Notes: generated by a model not told the origin, from the letters alone. A stretch of DNA of 64,000 nucleotides from Micromonospora echinofusca (GCF_900091445.1 NZ_LT607733.1:6413001-6477000); one strand, 5' to 3'. Counted from the first letter of the stretch, positions 1 through 10,703 are shown. Translations and numbers: made by a program.

Positions 1-1771
<1,771 letters not shown>

Positions 1772-1988
1772 CTTCTACTCCCTCCGACCGGCACCGACCG
1801 TCCAACTGTTCGTGACGAGTGAATCGATGAATGCCGATCAAGCTGAGGGTAGGTGGGGGTAAACCGGAATTCAAACATGTCGACTTACCCATAACATCGA
1901 GAAGATGGCCCCTAGGGGAGGCGGCTGCGGGACGAACCGGGGACCTGCCCGGATTCATGACCGTCGAAAACGGGCAAGGCTGTGGGTC

Positions 1989-2603
1989 ATGGAGAGTCAC
2001 CTCGCCGTGCTGCTGTCGCTGACCGCCGTCTGGCTCGCCGCCGGATGGCTCGCGGACGGGCTGCCCCGGCTGGACCACGCCCGCACCCTGCGACGGCGCA
2101 CCGGATGGGTGCTCGCCCTGACGCTGACCGGCCTGGGGCTGACGGCCGCCGTGCTGGTCGCGGGGCTCTCCAGCGCCGGCGCGACCGCCGCCGACCGGGC
2201 GGCCGCCGGGCTCACCCTCGCCGCGCTCCCCGCGCTCGTGGTCGCCGCCTGCACGGTGCGCCGGGTACGCCGGCTCCGGGCGGGTGCGGGCGCGCTCTCC
2301 TCGGCGCCGGAGACCCCGGCGCCACACGGCCTGCGGGCCTCCGCCGCGCACCCGCTGATCGGGCTCCCGGTGCAGGTCACCGGCCTGGCGATCCTGCCCG
2401 CGGTGATCGCGGCGAGCACCCCGGATCTGCTGTTCGGACCTGGCGTGACCGGTCCGGCGATCACCGTGGGCGTGCTGGGTGTCGCCGCCATCGGCGTACG
2501 CCACGCGCTGCGCCACAACCGGCTCGTCGAGCGGGCCGCGCCCGCCCGGCCCGCGCCCGCCCGGCCCGCGTCAGCGCGAGCGGCCGGGCCCCTGCACGTA
2601 TAG
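1989..2603 (+). CDS. Small multi-pass membrane protein of unknown function
   Basis: A 204-residue protein. About five hydrophobic segments are visible, near residues 5-22, 40-62, 70-90, 122-140 and 150-168. They are joined by short Arg-rich loops and end in an Ala/Pro/Arg tail encoded by two near-identical 15-nt units. The ATG at 1989 starts the first membrane segment cleanly; in-frame codons upstream (from 1905) encode a Gly/Arg-rich stretch that looks non-coding. No catalytic motif was recognised. The 3' end overlaps the convergent gene at 2571 by 33 bp. Function unknown. Confidence 0.6.
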   Translation: MESHLAVLLSLTAVWLAAGWLADGLPRLDHARTLRRRTGWVLALTLTGLGLTAAVLVAGLSSAGATAADRAAAGLTLAALPALVVAACTVRRVRRLRAGAGALSSAPETPAPHGLRASAAHPLIGLPVQVTGLAILPAVIAASTPDLLFGPGVTGPAITVGVLGVAAIGVRHALRHNRLVERAAPARPAPARPASARAAGPLHV

Positions 2604-2978
2604 CAGCTCCAGGATCGCCCGGGTGGCCTCGAACCACCGGTCGAGCCAGCCGGGCGGCGGGACGCTGCCCTTCGGCGGCAACTCCATCAGCAGCCCGCGC
2701 AGGAGCGGGTGGTCGACCAGCGACTCGGCCGGCTCCACCGACCAGCCACCGGGCGGGAACGACGGCTCCGTCAGCGGATTGGGATCCAGCGAGGGCAGGG
2801 AGAGCGGCGGACCGGCCTGCTCCGGCGGGGCGGCCGGGGCCTCCCGGGCGCCGATCTCGGTGTCGGTCGACACCACCTCCGTGAGGACGGTGTCCCGGCG
2901 TGCCCCCCGGTACTTGCCCCCGAACCGTTCCGGCTTACCCGGCCCGTTGGTGAGGTTGTCTGACCCGATCGTCGTCAT
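2571..2978 (-). CDS. Hypothetical protein, about 135 residues
   Basis: The product is soluble-looking and Pro/Glu-rich in the middle, with a more ordered C-terminal helix (LDRWFEATRAILELLY). The ATG at 2978 was chosen because the protein begins MTTIGSDN there; an upstream in-frame start at 3119 would add an Arg/Ser-rich stretch without coding character. There is no signal peptide or membrane segment and no family is recognised. The 3' end overlaps the plus-strand membrane protein tail-to-tail, so the two may share a terminator or limit each other's transcription. Confidence 0.55.
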   Translation of the reverse strand: MTTIGSDNLTNGPGKPERFGGKYRGARRDTVLTEVVSTDTEIGAREAPAAPPEQAGPPLSLPSLDPNPLTEPSFPPGGWSVEPAESLVDHPLLRGLLMELPPKGSVPPPGWLDRWFEATRAILELLYVQGPGRSR

Positions 2979-3177
2979 CCGTCTCGCCTGCCTCGCTCGG
3001 TTGCCGTCCGTGCGGCGGGTCGTCGACCAGCGCCGTACCCGAGGGGTACAACGACACGGGACCCGATGTGGCGACGCCGACGGCGGGACGTCTTCGTCGG
3101 CCGGGGCGGACGCGGACACGACGATGCCCCGTCCGGCGCGCAGCCGGACGGGGGCACCCCGTCAGATCACGGTCCCG

Positions 3178-3405
3178 TCAGCCCTTGTCGAACACACCGC
3201 CCCTGGTGCCGGCGACGAAGGCGTGCCAGTCACCGGGAGCGAAGACCAGGGCCGGGCCCGTCTTGTCCTTCGAGTCCCGCACGCCGACCGCCCCCGTCAC
3301 GTATGCCACCTCCACGCAGTTGTCGCAGTTCGGCCCGCTCTTCGAGCTCTTGAACCACGTCGCCTGCGTCAGGTCCACGGGGAACCCATTGGTCGCCATT
3401 TCCAC
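3178..3405 (-). CDS. DUF397 domain protein
   Basis: A 75-residue protein of the DUF397 family. The typical features are WFKSSKSGPNCDNCVEVA in the N-terminal half, then a VRDSKD block and a W-H-A-F stretch. GTG 3405 has a GAGGAG ribosome site 6 nt upstream; an internal ATG at 3399 is possible. It overlaps the 3' end of the XRE regulator (3369-4250) by 37 bp, so the two are almost certainly co-transcribed and translationally coupled. In actinomycetes DUF397 proteins are routinely encoded beside XRE/DUF5753 regulators (WhiJ/BldB-type loci); an antagonist role resembling toxin-antitoxin pairs has been proposed. The role here is inference from context. Confidence 0.93.
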   Translation of the reverse strand: MEMATNGFPVDLTQATWFKSSKSGPNCDNCVEVAYVTGAVGVRDSKDKTGPALVFAPGDWHAFVAGTRGGVFDKG

Positions 3406-4250
3406 AACGGCTCCTCTGCCAGTTTCGCGATGTGTGCGATGGACTCCTCCGGACGAATGGCCGCCGCTCGGACGTGATCGAAGATGAAGCTGTACTTCTG
3501 CAGTTCGTCACTCTTCTCCAGGAAGAGCCCACCCGTGGCATTCTCCGCGTACACGACATCCGGATCACCGGGCTCAGGGAAGCTGAGGATCGTGAAGGTG
3601 CCGTCCATGCCGGCGTGCGCCCCCACCGCGAACGGCAGGATCTGGAGCGTCACGTTCGGCAGTTCCGCCACCTCGACCAGGTGTTTGAGCTGGTCACGCA
3701 TTACCTCGTCCCCGCCCACCGGACGGCTTACCACCGCCTCATCGAGCACCACCCACAGATCGACCGGATCATCCTGCGTCAACAACGACTGACGGCCCAG
3801 ACGGACACGCACCCGTTGCTGCACCTGCTCCGGCGTGAAGTCAGGCCGGGCGGCCCGGATCATCGCACCCGCGTACTCCTCGGTCTCCAGCAGCCCGGGC
3901 ACCACCTGCTGCTCGTACGCCCGGATCGAGCTGGCCGCGGCCTCCAGCCCGACGTACGCGCCGACCAGCACCGTGCTGTAGGGGTGCCACCAGCCCTTCT
4001 GCCGCGCCTCCCGGGCGATCTGCACCAGCTCGTCGCTCTCGGCACCCACCACGCCGTAGATCCGCAGCATGTCCCGCACGTCGCGCGGGGTGGCCGTGGT
4101 GTGGCCGGTCTCGATCCGCGAGACCTTCGACGCCGAGCACTCCAACTGCTCGGCGACCGCCTCGATGGTGATCCCCGCCGTCTCCCGCTGCCGACGCAGT
4201 TCGGCGCCGAGGCGACGACGTCGGATGGTGGGGCTGCGCCGCTCGCTCAC
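3369..4250 (-). CDS. XRE-family helix-turn-helix regulator with DUF5753 (Scr1/WhiJ type)
   Basis: A 293-residue protein. Residues about 12-66 form an N-terminal Cro/CI-type HTH (GAELRRQRETAGITIEAVAE, then ASKVSRIETG). From about 95 to the end is a DUF5753 effector domain, with the usual EQQVVPGLLETEEYA start and a C-terminal F-I-F-DHVRAAA-P-EES block. GTG 4250 has a GAGGTG ribosome site. It is a DNA-binding regulator of the actinomycete WhiJ/Scr1-like group, paired with the overlapping DUF397 gene. Such pairs are numerous in actinomycete genomes and some control development; the target of this one cannot be told from sequence. Confidence 0.93.
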   Translation of the reverse strand: MSERRSPTIRRRRLGAELRRQRETAGITIEAVAEQLECSASKVSRIETGHTTATPRDVRDMLRIYGVVGAESDELVQIAREARQKGWWHPYSTVLVGAYVGLEAAASSIRAYEQQVVPGLLETEEYAGAMIRAARPDFTPEQVQQRVRVRLGRQSLLTQDDPVDLWVVLDEAVVSRPVGGDEVMRDQLKHLVEVAELPNVTLQILPFAVGAHAGMDGTFTILSFPEPGDPDVVYAENATGGLFLEKSDELQKYSFIFDHVRAAAIRPEESIAHIAKLAEEPLWKWRPMGSPWT

Positions 4251-4547
4251 GGGGCCACCTCGGTCCGTGACCGCGGGTCGGGCCCACCTGTCGCGGTCAC
4301 GGGACCACCGGCCCCGCTGGTCGGGACCACCGGCTGTCAGGCCTCACCGGTCCACCTCCGCCTCGCCGTGCGCCACTGTCGGCACCCGCCAGGGGCGCGA
4401 CCGTCGTACGGCGGGCGTCGTTCGCGGCGTGGGGTGGTGCCGGTCATCGGCCGGCCGCGACGGGCGAAACCGGACCCCAGTGTGCCGGGCGGACATGAAC
4501 CCCTTCAAGCGCTGCTTTGCGCGAGCCGCTCATGTATCGGCAAAAGT

Positions 4548-4575
4548 CGACGTGCAACTTGCATGAAGCACGTCG
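4548..4575. promoter_or_regulatory. Perfect 8-bp inverted repeat, possible operator
   Basis: CGACGTGC (4548-4555) and GCACGTCG (4568-4575) are exact complements separated by 12 nt that include a second small repeat (TGCAA/TTGCA). The site lies in gene-poor DNA about 300 bp upstream of the XRE/DUF397 pair and 28 bp past the end of the probable pseudogene at 4604-4926. An XRE/DUF5753 binding site is one possibility; no experimental motif is known to me for this exact sequence. Confidence 0.4.
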
Positions 4576-4603
4576 CTGATGCAGTCTGTCCGTATGGCAC
4601 GGG

Positions 4604-4926
4604 TTACTCACCGTCTCCGTCCGCTTCCCCGCCGTGGTGATCCCACGGGCCACGGGACGCGCGGCAGTGGGGCCGCCCGTCAGTCGACAACCAGACCTGC
4701 CCCGGGTTGATGACCTCGCCGCTGTACGCCAGTTGGCTGCGGCGGCGGGAGCGGTACCCGGAGCAGCCGGGTGTTGGTCGGGTGGCGGTTCGCCACCAGC
4801 GGGTACGGCCCGACCACCACCGCCCGCGACAGCCGGTCCACGAGGCACGACCCGCCACCGGGCCACCGACGTCCCCCGACCCGCACCGCCGGCCCGTGCG
4901 CCGGCCGACCCTTCCCAGGAGCCCAT
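4604..4926 (-). pseudogene. Probable decayed small gene (two apparent frameshifts)
   Basis: Minus-strand coding signal (very high GC3, normal residue mix) runs through this stretch but jumps frame twice. It begins at ATG 4926 behind a GGGGAA ribosome site (MGSWEGSAG). Near 4850 it moves into a second frame (VDRLSRAVVVGPYPLVANRH), and near 4740 into a third (LAYSGEVINPGQVWLSTDG), ending at 4604. Codon third positions lose GC bias immediately after each switch in the old frame, which argues for real indels rather than overlapping noise. No family was recognised. A sequencing error or chance bias is possible. Confidence 0.35.
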
Positions 4927-4956
4927 GTGCTTCCCCGCTCCGGTGACGTACTGCAC

Positions 4957-5214
4957 GTGACTCGCGCGGCGAGTGTCCAGTTCCTCAGGCCCATCATGTT
5001 CCGGGTCATCCGGGTCCTCGACTGGCCGACCTACGACGGCTGGATCTGGCTCGAAGGCTACGAGCTGAACGCATCGGGGGACGCGGTCAGCCGGCGCTCG
5101 ATCTTCGTCCAGCGGGAGGGGCTGCGCCACCTGCGGTCGGCCCCCGAGCCGCGCCCGCACACCGTGCGCGCGCCGCGGCGGCCCGTCGCCCGCACCCCGG
5201 TCCGGGTGGGCTGA
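4957..5214 (+). CDS. Small conserved-looking hypothetical protein, about 85 residues
   Basis: The core reads FRVIRVLDWPTYDGWIWLEG followed by YELNASGDAVSRRSIFVQREG and an Arg/Pro-rich tail. It is aromatic-rich and has coding-like codon use. The start is uncertain: GTG 4957 or ATG 4996; neither has a good ribosome site, while the long upstream extension to 4771 looks non-coding. Divergent from the probable pseudogene at 4604-4926. Function unknown. Confidence 0.5.
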   Translation: MTRAASVQFLRPIMFRVIRVLDWPTYDGWIWLEGYELNASGDAVSRRSIFVQREGLRHLRSAPEPRPHTVRAPRRPVARTPVRVG

Positions 5215-5313
5215 CCTGCGCGATCGGCAGCCCGGGGGCGTGCCGTCGCCATAGAATGAGGTACGCCCACCCCGGCACGTTCCACCCCGCGCGTCCAGGA
5301 CCCCGAACCTGGG

Positions 5314-5763
5314 ATGGCCATGGTCCTTCAGCCCGCCGCGCGGCGGCACCACCGCTCCCGTATCGCCTACGCCTTCGGACTCCTGGCGCTGATCGGCGCC
5401 GCCACCCTGCTGGTGGTAGTGGTCCGTGATCCCGCCCTCTCGTCCACGACGCGGCTGACCACCCCGGTCCCCGCACCGGAGATCACCGTGGTGGACGAGG
5501 ACCCCGACGACGAGCCGGACGCCCTCGACGCCCCGTACGCCTGGGGCGGCCCGGACGAGCCGGACGCGCTCGGTGCCGCCGACGAGCCCGAGCCGGCCGT
5601 CGCCGGGACCGACGTACCCACCGACGCCCAGGCCGGCGCGGCGCAGGCCGGCCGTCCCGCACCGGACGACGTCCGCCGTTCCCTCTTCTGGTCCGGCATC
5701 TTCGGCCTGGCCATCTCGCTGGCCGGGCTCGGCATGGTCGGCACGAGGCGACGTATGTGGTGA
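5314..5763 (+). CDS. Hypothetical membrane protein with acidic external loop
   Basis: A 149-residue protein with two membrane segments. The first is near residues 18-37 after a basic N-terminus (RRHHRSR); the second near 124-142 is followed by a basic C-terminus (RRRM). Between them is a low-complexity stretch of about 80 residues rich in Asp, Glu, Pro and Ala. The positive-inside rule puts both ends in the cytoplasm and the acidic region outside. A TAGAAT hexamer at 5252-5257 could be its -10 box. No family is recognised; such acidic loops can be cell-wall-facing spacers, but that is speculation. Confidence 0.6.
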   Translation: MAMVLQPAARRHHRSRIAYAFGLLALIGAATLLVVVVRDPALSSTTRLTTPVPAPEITVVDEDPDDEPDALDAPYAWGGPDEPDALGAADEPEPAVAGTDVPTDAQAGAAQAGRPAPDDVRRSLFWSGIFGLAISLAGLGMVGTRRRMW

Positions 5764-5801
5764 CGCGGCGGCCCCGGTCAGCGGCCCACCGGGTCAGCGG
5801 C

Positions 5802-6575
5802 TCACCGGGTGGCGGTCGGTTCGACCGACGGCGTGACCCCGTCGGTCGGCGAGGCGGCCTCGCGGGCCACCACCAGCGTGACCTCCTCGTCCCGCGGCAC
5901 CAGCTCCCCCGCCTCCGGCTCGCTGCGGATCACCGTGCCGGCGGGACGGTCGGACGTCTCGTACTCCACCCGGTGGCCCAGCCCGACGTCGTCCAGGATG
6001 GCCTGCGCCGTCGCCAGCGGCAGGTTCACCACCGGCGGCATCGGCAGTTCCACCGGCGCCGAGGGCGACGGGGACGCCGAGGGCGACGCGCTGGTGGGGG
6101 CGGCCGAGGTCGGTGCCGGAGTGGTCGGCGACGCGCGGGTCACCGACGGCGACGGCGACGGCTCCGGCCCGCTCGGGTCGTCGTCCCCCGACTGGAGGGC
6201 CAGCCACAGCCCGACGCCGAGGAGGCCGACCAGCAGCAGCACGATCACGCCCCACAGGATCGGCAGCCACCAACGCCGCGCGCCCTGGTCCTCGGCGTAC
6301 CACTCGGCCTCCGGCTGGTCGGCCGGACCGGCGGGCCGCACCTCCGCCCGGCCCGACCACGTCGCCGGCATGGCTGCCGTACGGTCCAGCGGGGCGGTGC
6401 CGTCGACGGGCACCGGCCGGGTGGCGTCGCCGGCATCCGCGGCACGCCGGTCGGGGCGCGGCAGTGGCTGCGTACGGTCGGGTTCCGGCCCGGTCGGGGC
6501 ATCGCCCGGCGGAGGCAGCGGGCGGGTCTGGTCGTCGTGTTCCCCGGCGGACGGTTCCCGGCGATCGTCGCTCAT
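5802..6575 (-). CDS. Membrane protein with one extracellular PASTA domain
   Basis: A 257-residue protein. The cytoplasmic N-terminal region (about 1-98) is rich in Pro, Arg and Asp. A single membrane helix follows near 102-124 (WGVIVLLLVGLLGVGLWLAL), then a Ser/Pro/Thr linker (about 128-175) and one PASTA domain (about 176-242, VVNLPLATAQAILDDVGL to VTLVVA). PASTA domains bind peptidoglycan fragments and usually sit on PknB-type kinases or class A penicillin-binding proteins; here no kinase or transpeptidase domain is attached. It is in tandem with a second kinase-less PASTA protein (6753-7427) with a gap of 177 bp, so the two may act together at the wall. Confidence 0.85.
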   Translation of the reverse strand: MSDDRREPSAGEHDDQTRPLPPPGDAPTGPEPDRTQPLPRPDRRAADAGDATRPVPVDGTAPLDRTAAMPATWSGRAEVRPAGPADQPEAEWYAEDQGARRWWLPILWGVIVLLLVGLLGVGLWLALQSGDDDPSGPEPSPSPSVTRASPTTPAPTSAAPTSASPSASPSPSAPVELPMPPVVNLPLATAQAILDDVGLGHRVEYETSDRPAGTVIRSEPEAGELVPRDEEVTLVVAREAASPTDGVTPSVEPTATR

Positions 6576-6752
6576 GCCGGCACTCCGCTCCGCTGCGTGC
6601 CGACCTGAGACACCACCGCACTGTGCCGATGACTCGCTCGCTGACGCTCGCTCATCGCACGTCCTCTCCCGGCCCGGGCGGGCGTCGCGGGCCCCTGACC
6701 GCCAACCTAGCGGTCCCCGGGGCCATCGGCCGGGATCAGCGTGCCGGAGCCG

Positions 6753-7427
6753 TCACGGTGTCGGGGAGGCCGATCCGTCGTCCTCCGGCACGTCGCCGCA
6801 CCAGATCGACACCTGGTCGTTCCACCGGCCCGTGCCGTCGCCGGCCGGATCCTGACGGCTGACCGTGCCCGTCCTGCCCGTGCGGTACTGCGGGTAGAAG
6901 CCCTCGTCGACGAGTTCGTCCGCCGCGTCGTCGCAGTCGTCGCCCACCACGTCCGGCACGGTCGCGGCCGGCGCCGGACCGCTCACGTAGAGCGTCACGG
7001 TGCGCCCGGGCTGCACCTCCGTACCCACCGCCGGGGAGGTGCGCTCCACGGTCGTCCCGGTGCCCCGGCCGAAGACGAGCCGCCAGCCCAGCCGCTTCTC
7101 GCGCAGCTCGTCGCGGGCGTCCGTGAAGTCCTCGCCGACGACCGCCGGCACCGTCAGCCCGGCGGAGCGACTCGGCCCGGTCGTGCGGGGAGCCGCCGGC
7201 GCGGACCGGCCCGGGGTCGACCGGGCGGCACCGGGGGTGCCGGTTGCGGAGGGCAGGCGTTCCGCCGCTGCCGGCGGTGCCGCCGGTGGCTCGTCCTCGC
7301 CGGCCAGCAGCCAGCCGCCGGTCGCGCCGACGGCGGCCAGCAGCACGACCGCCAGACCGCCCCTGAGCAGCACCGTCGACCGCTCCGCGGCGGCGTCGTT
7401 CCGCTCGCCCGTGTCGCCGTCCGTCAT
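6753..7427 (-). CDS. Membrane protein with two extracellular PASTA domains
   Basis: A 224-residue protein with a short cytoplasmic N-terminus. One membrane helix lies near 22-43, followed by a Pro/Ala/Thr linker to about 90. Two PASTA repeats follow, at about 91-152 (VPAVVGEDFTDARDELREK, ending TLYVSG) and about 157-213 (VPDVVGDDCDDAADELVDEG). The second repeat has Cys residues in DDCDDA and SIWCGD that could form a disulfide. It probably senses or binds wall muropeptides. It is upstream of, and co-oriented with, the single-PASTA gene. No Ser/Thr kinase is encoded nearby. Confidence 0.85.
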   Translation of the reverse strand: MTDGDTGERNDAAAERSTVLLRGGLAVVLLAAVGATGGWLLAGEDEPPAAPPAAAERLPSATGTPGAARSTPGRSAPAAPRTTGPSRSAGLTVPAVVGEDFTDARDELREKRLGWRLVFGRGTGTTVERTSPAVGTEVQPGRTVTLYVSGPAPAATVPDVVGDDCDDAADELVDEGFYPQYRTGRTGTVSRQDPAGDGTGRWNDQVSIWCGDVPEDDGSASPTP

Positions 7428-7551
7428 CCGCCCACCCCGCCTCGATCACCGGCGACCGTACCCGTCCGCGCCGGCGTCGGCGTCATCGCGGTCCACCCTG
7501 GCGGACCGTCACGACTCGCCGCGCCGACCTCGGGACGTTACGCTCCCCCGC

Positions 7552-8949
7552 ATGGCCAGACGGGGCTGGGGAGGATCGATCGCGACCGCGGTCGGCGTCG
7601 CTGCCGGCGCGGGCGCGGCCCAACTGGGCTTCGGCTACGGGCTGGGCATCATCAACTGGGCGCCGGCGGACGCGAGTGCCGGCGCGACCGCCTGGGTGGC
7701 GGGCCTGATCTGGGCCACCTGGATCGCGGCCACCTCGACGGTGTTCGGCGCGGTCTGCGCGCAGCGACTGCGGGACCGCGCCCCGGCGCCGGACGCCGAT
7801 CCGGCTCCGGCCGGGCCCGGCGGCGGCGCCCTCGGCTCCGCCGCGCTCGCCGTGGCCGCCGGGGTGGGCGCGCTGATCACCGTGCTGCTGGTGGCCGTAC
7901 CGGCCCGCGAGGCGGTGGCGGTGGCGGACACCGGCTCGCCCCGCAACGTCGCGGCGGCGTACGCGGCCGTCGGCGTGCTGGTCGGCGTGCTGACGGCGGT
8001 CTGGGCGCTGCGCTCGCGGGCCGCCGCGACCAACGTCATCGCCACGGTCGGCTGGCTCTGGCTGCTCGCCGTGATCGCCGTCGTGGACGGCGTACTGGCC
8101 GGGCGGGGCCTCACCAGTGCCCAGCTCGGGATCTGGCAGCTCGGTCCCGACGACGGGCGCTACTGGATCCGCGACTACTTCTACTGGCCCGGCGCGCTGC
8201 TGTCCCTCGGCTCCGCGCTGGTGATCGGTGCCCTCGCCGCCCGGCGGGACGCCCGCGACCCCGACCGTCGGGTCGGGGCGGCCGCCTCGGGTGCGGCCGG
8301 GCCGCTGCTCGTCGCGACCGCGTACTTCCTGGCGGTGCCGAGGCTGACCGCGATCAGCCCGGAGCAGGTGTCGGCCCACCTGATCGCGCCGTACGCGGTG
8401 ATCATCGGGGTCGGCGGTGCCGTCCTGGTCACCGGCCTCGCCCAGCGGGCCGCCCGGCGGGCCACGGCCCGGGGACCGGTGCGGGTGCCCCGCCAACGCA
8501 CCGGCGAACCCGCCGACCAGCAGAGTGACCCGGCCCGGCCGGACGGTCCTGGTGCCGGCGACCCGTCGTCGGGACGGCACACCCCACCGGCCGGAGACAC
8601 CGTCGCCACGCCGGGCGGCACCGACACCGACGCGGCGGCGCCCGGCTCCCTCGCGGCGCCGGGCGGCTCCGGCGACCACGGGACGCCGGTCGGCACCGCA
8701 CCGGGCCGGGACGCCATCGCGGCGGGTGCGGGGACGCCCACGGGCCTCCCCGCCGACCGGGGACCGGTGCCGGCTCCGGCCGCCAGCTTCGCGGCCACGT
8801 CCGGCCCGTCGGCCGGGGAGCCGGCCACCCCGTCCGCCGGCACGCCGGCGTCGGCGCCCGCCGGAGAGCCGGCCGAGCCGGCCGCCGACGAGCCGACGGA
8901 ACCGCAGGCCACTGGCCGTCGCACTCGTTCCGGTCGCCGTACGCGCTGA
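7552..8949 (+). CDS. Polytopic membrane protein with long Pro/Ala/Thr-rich C-terminal tail
   Basis: A 465-residue protein. About seven or eight membrane helices occupy residues 10-305, several with the pattern AAGVGALITVLLVAV. From about 310 on, the protein is low-complexity (Pro, Ala, Gly, Thr, Ser with Asp/Glu), ending in basic residues (GRRTRSGRRTR). The ATG at 7552 was chosen because the membrane domain starts directly after MARRGW; in-frame codons further upstream overlap the divergent PASTA gene. No transporter or enzyme motif was recognised. Tail-to-tail with the ligase gene (18 bp gap). Confidence 0.7.
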   Translation: MARRGWGGSIATAVGVAAGAGAAQLGFGYGLGIINWAPADASAGATAWVAGLIWATWIAATSTVFGAVCAQRLRDRAPAPDADPAPAGPGGGALGSAALAVAAGVGALITVLLVAVPAREAVAVADTGSPRNVAAAYAAVGVLVGVLTAVWALRSRAAATNVIATVGWLWLLAVIAVVDGVLAGRGLTSAQLGIWQLGPDDGRYWIRDYFYWPGALLSLGSALVIGALAARRDARDPDRRVGAAASGAAGPLLVATAYFLAVPRLTAISPEQVSAHLIAPYAVIIGVGGAVLVTGLAQRAARRATARGPVRVPRQRTGEPADQQSDPARPDGPGAGDPSSGRHTPPAGDTVATPGGTDTDAAAPGSLAAPGGSGDHGTPVGTAPGRDAIAAGAGTPTGLPADRGPVPAPAASFAATSGPSAGEPATPSAGTPASAPAGEPAEPAADEPTEPQATGRRTRSGRRTR

Positions 8950-8967
8950 GCGCCGGCCCGGCCCGGG

Positions 8968-10446
8968 TCAGTCGACGGGCCAGGTGTGCACGGGTTCGTT
9001 GCCGCGTTGCAGTTCGGCGTAGCGCTGCACCATGTGGTGCAGGGCGGCGTCCCGGTCCATGCCCCGGTGCCGCTCGGCCGCCCACACCGCCTCGGTCTGC
9101 CAGACCGCGCCGTTGCGGCCCGTACGGCAGCGCTGCTCGATGATGCCGAGCAGCCGGTCGCGTTCGGCCGGGGCCACCCCGAACCGGTCGAGCCCGGCGG
9201 CGGCCGTGGGCAGCAGGACGTCCAGGACCAGCTTGGTCACCGGCACCTCGCCGAGGCGGGGCCAGTGCTGGACGGCGTCCATGCCGCGCCGGGCGGCGGC
9301 GTGGAAGTTCTCCTCGGCGGAGCTGAAGGTGAGCTGGCTCCAGATGGGTCGTTCCGCCTCCGCCAGCCCTCGCGCCAACCCGAAGTAGAAGGCGGCGTTG
9401 GCCAGCATGTCGACCACGGTCGGGCCGGCCGGCAGGACCCGGTTCTCCACGCGCAGGTGCGGGCGGCCGTTCATGATGTCGTAGACCGGCCGGTTCCACC
9501 GGTAGACGGTGCCGTTGTGCAGGCGCAGCTCGCCCAGGACCGGTACGCCGCCGCCGTGCAGGACCTCGACCGGGTCCTCGTCCTCGCAGATCGGCAGCAG
9601 CGGCGGGAAGTAGCGGACGTTCTCCTCGAAGAGGTCGAAGATGGAGGTGATCCAGCGTTCGCCGAACCAGACCCGGGGGCGTACGCCCTGCGCCTTCAGC
9701 TCGTCCGGCCGGGTGTCGGTGGCCTGCTCGAACAGGGCGATGCGGGTCTCCGCCCAGAGTTGCCGCCCGTAGAGGAACGGCGAGTTGGCCCCGACGGCCA
9801 CCTGCACGCCCGCGATGGCCTGGGAGGCGTTCCAGTAGTCGGCGAAGCTGTCCGGGGCGACCTGGAGGTGGAACTGGAGGCTGGTGCAGGCCGCCTCGGG
9901 GGCGATCGAGTCGGTGTGGGTCTGGAGGCGTTCGACGCCCCGGATGTCGAGTTCGATGTCCTCGCCCCGGGCGCCGACGATCTGGTCGTTGAGCACCCGG
10001 TAGCGCTCGTTGGTGGAGAGGTTGTCCTCGACCAGGTGGCGTTCCGTGAGGGTGGGCAGGATGCCGACCAGGACGATCTTCGCGTCCGACTTGGCGGCCC
10101 GCTCGTCGGCGCGCGAGAGGCTGCCGCGCAGGTCCTGCTCGTAGTCGGCGAACCCGTTCCCCTCGATCAGCCGGGGCGGCGCGTTCAGCTCGAGGTTGAA
10201 CTGGCCAAGCTCGGTCTGGAAGAGCGGATCGGCGATGTCGGCGAGGATCTGGTCGTTGCGCATCGCCGGCTCGGCCGCCGAGTCGACCAGGTTCAGCTCG
10301 ATCTCCAGCCCGGTCATCGGCCGGTCGGCGTCGAAGCCGAAGTCGTCCAGCATCAGGGCGAAGACGTCCAGGCAACGTCGGACCTTCTGTCGGTAGCGGA
10401 CCCGGTCCTCCCGGGAGAAGGCGCCCTGCTCGACGTCCCTGCCCAT
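8968..10446 (-). CDS. Glutamate--cysteine ligase family protein (GCS2)
   Basis: A 492-residue protein of the GCS2 family (PF04107-like). Visible family features are GLEIELNLVD near the N-terminus, FNLELNAPPR, a region around TSLQFHLQV, WAETRIALFEQ, and the PHLRVENRVLPAGPTVVD block that shapes the active site. ATG 10446 has an excellent GGGAGGA ribosome site at normal spacing. GCS2 enzymes join L-glutamate and L-cysteine with ATP to give gamma-glutamylcysteine. In actinobacteria, which make mycothiol rather than glutathione, members may serve ergothioneine synthesis or other roles. No ergothioneine genes (egtB-D) are adjacent, so the pathway is left open. Confidence 0.85.
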   Translation of the reverse strand: MGRDVEQGAFSREDRVRYRQKVRRCLDVFALMLDDFGFDADRPMTGLEIELNLVDSAAEPAMRNDQILADIADPLFQTELGQFNLELNAPPRLIEGNGFADYEQDLRGSLSRADERAAKSDAKIVLVGILPTLTERHLVEDNLSTNERYRVLNDQIVGARGEDIELDIRGVERLQTHTDSIAPEAACTSLQFHLQVAPDSFADYWNASQAIAGVQVAVGANSPFLYGRQLWAETRIALFEQATDTRPDELKAQGVRPRVWFGERWITSIFDLFEENVRYFPPLLPICEDEDPVEVLHGGGVPVLGELRLHNGTVYRWNRPVYDIMNGRPHLRVENRVLPAGPTVVDMLANAAFYFGLARGLAEAERPIWSQLTFSSAEENFHAAARRGMDAVQHWPRLGEVPVTKLVLDVLLPTAAAGLDRFGVAPAERDRLLGIIEQRCRTGRNGAVWQTEAVWAAERHRGMDRDAALHHMVQRYAELQRGNEPVHTWPVD

Positions 10447-10703
10447 GTTTCCTCCCGGCGCGAGGCGCAGTCGGGCCGTGCCGGCCCGGTTAGCGCGTGG
10501 TGAACCCTCCACGTTAGGAGTGTCGCCATCGTCGGGACCAGAGGAGGTCCCGGCGATCCCACGGCCGGGACGCCCCTGTTCCGGTCGGCGGACGCGCTCC
10601 CGGCCGCATCTCTACCCAGCCGGTGCCGCCGGCACCGGGCCGGACCGCGAATGAGTCGTGACAAATTACACCCGCCCGGCGCTGCGCACCCCCGTACACG
10701 CGT

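Noticed and set aside
5802..7427. Remnants of a PknB-type kinase
   Set aside because: The N-terminal regions are low-complexity and contain no kinase motifs (no HRD or DFG), so these are not truncated kinases in any visible way.
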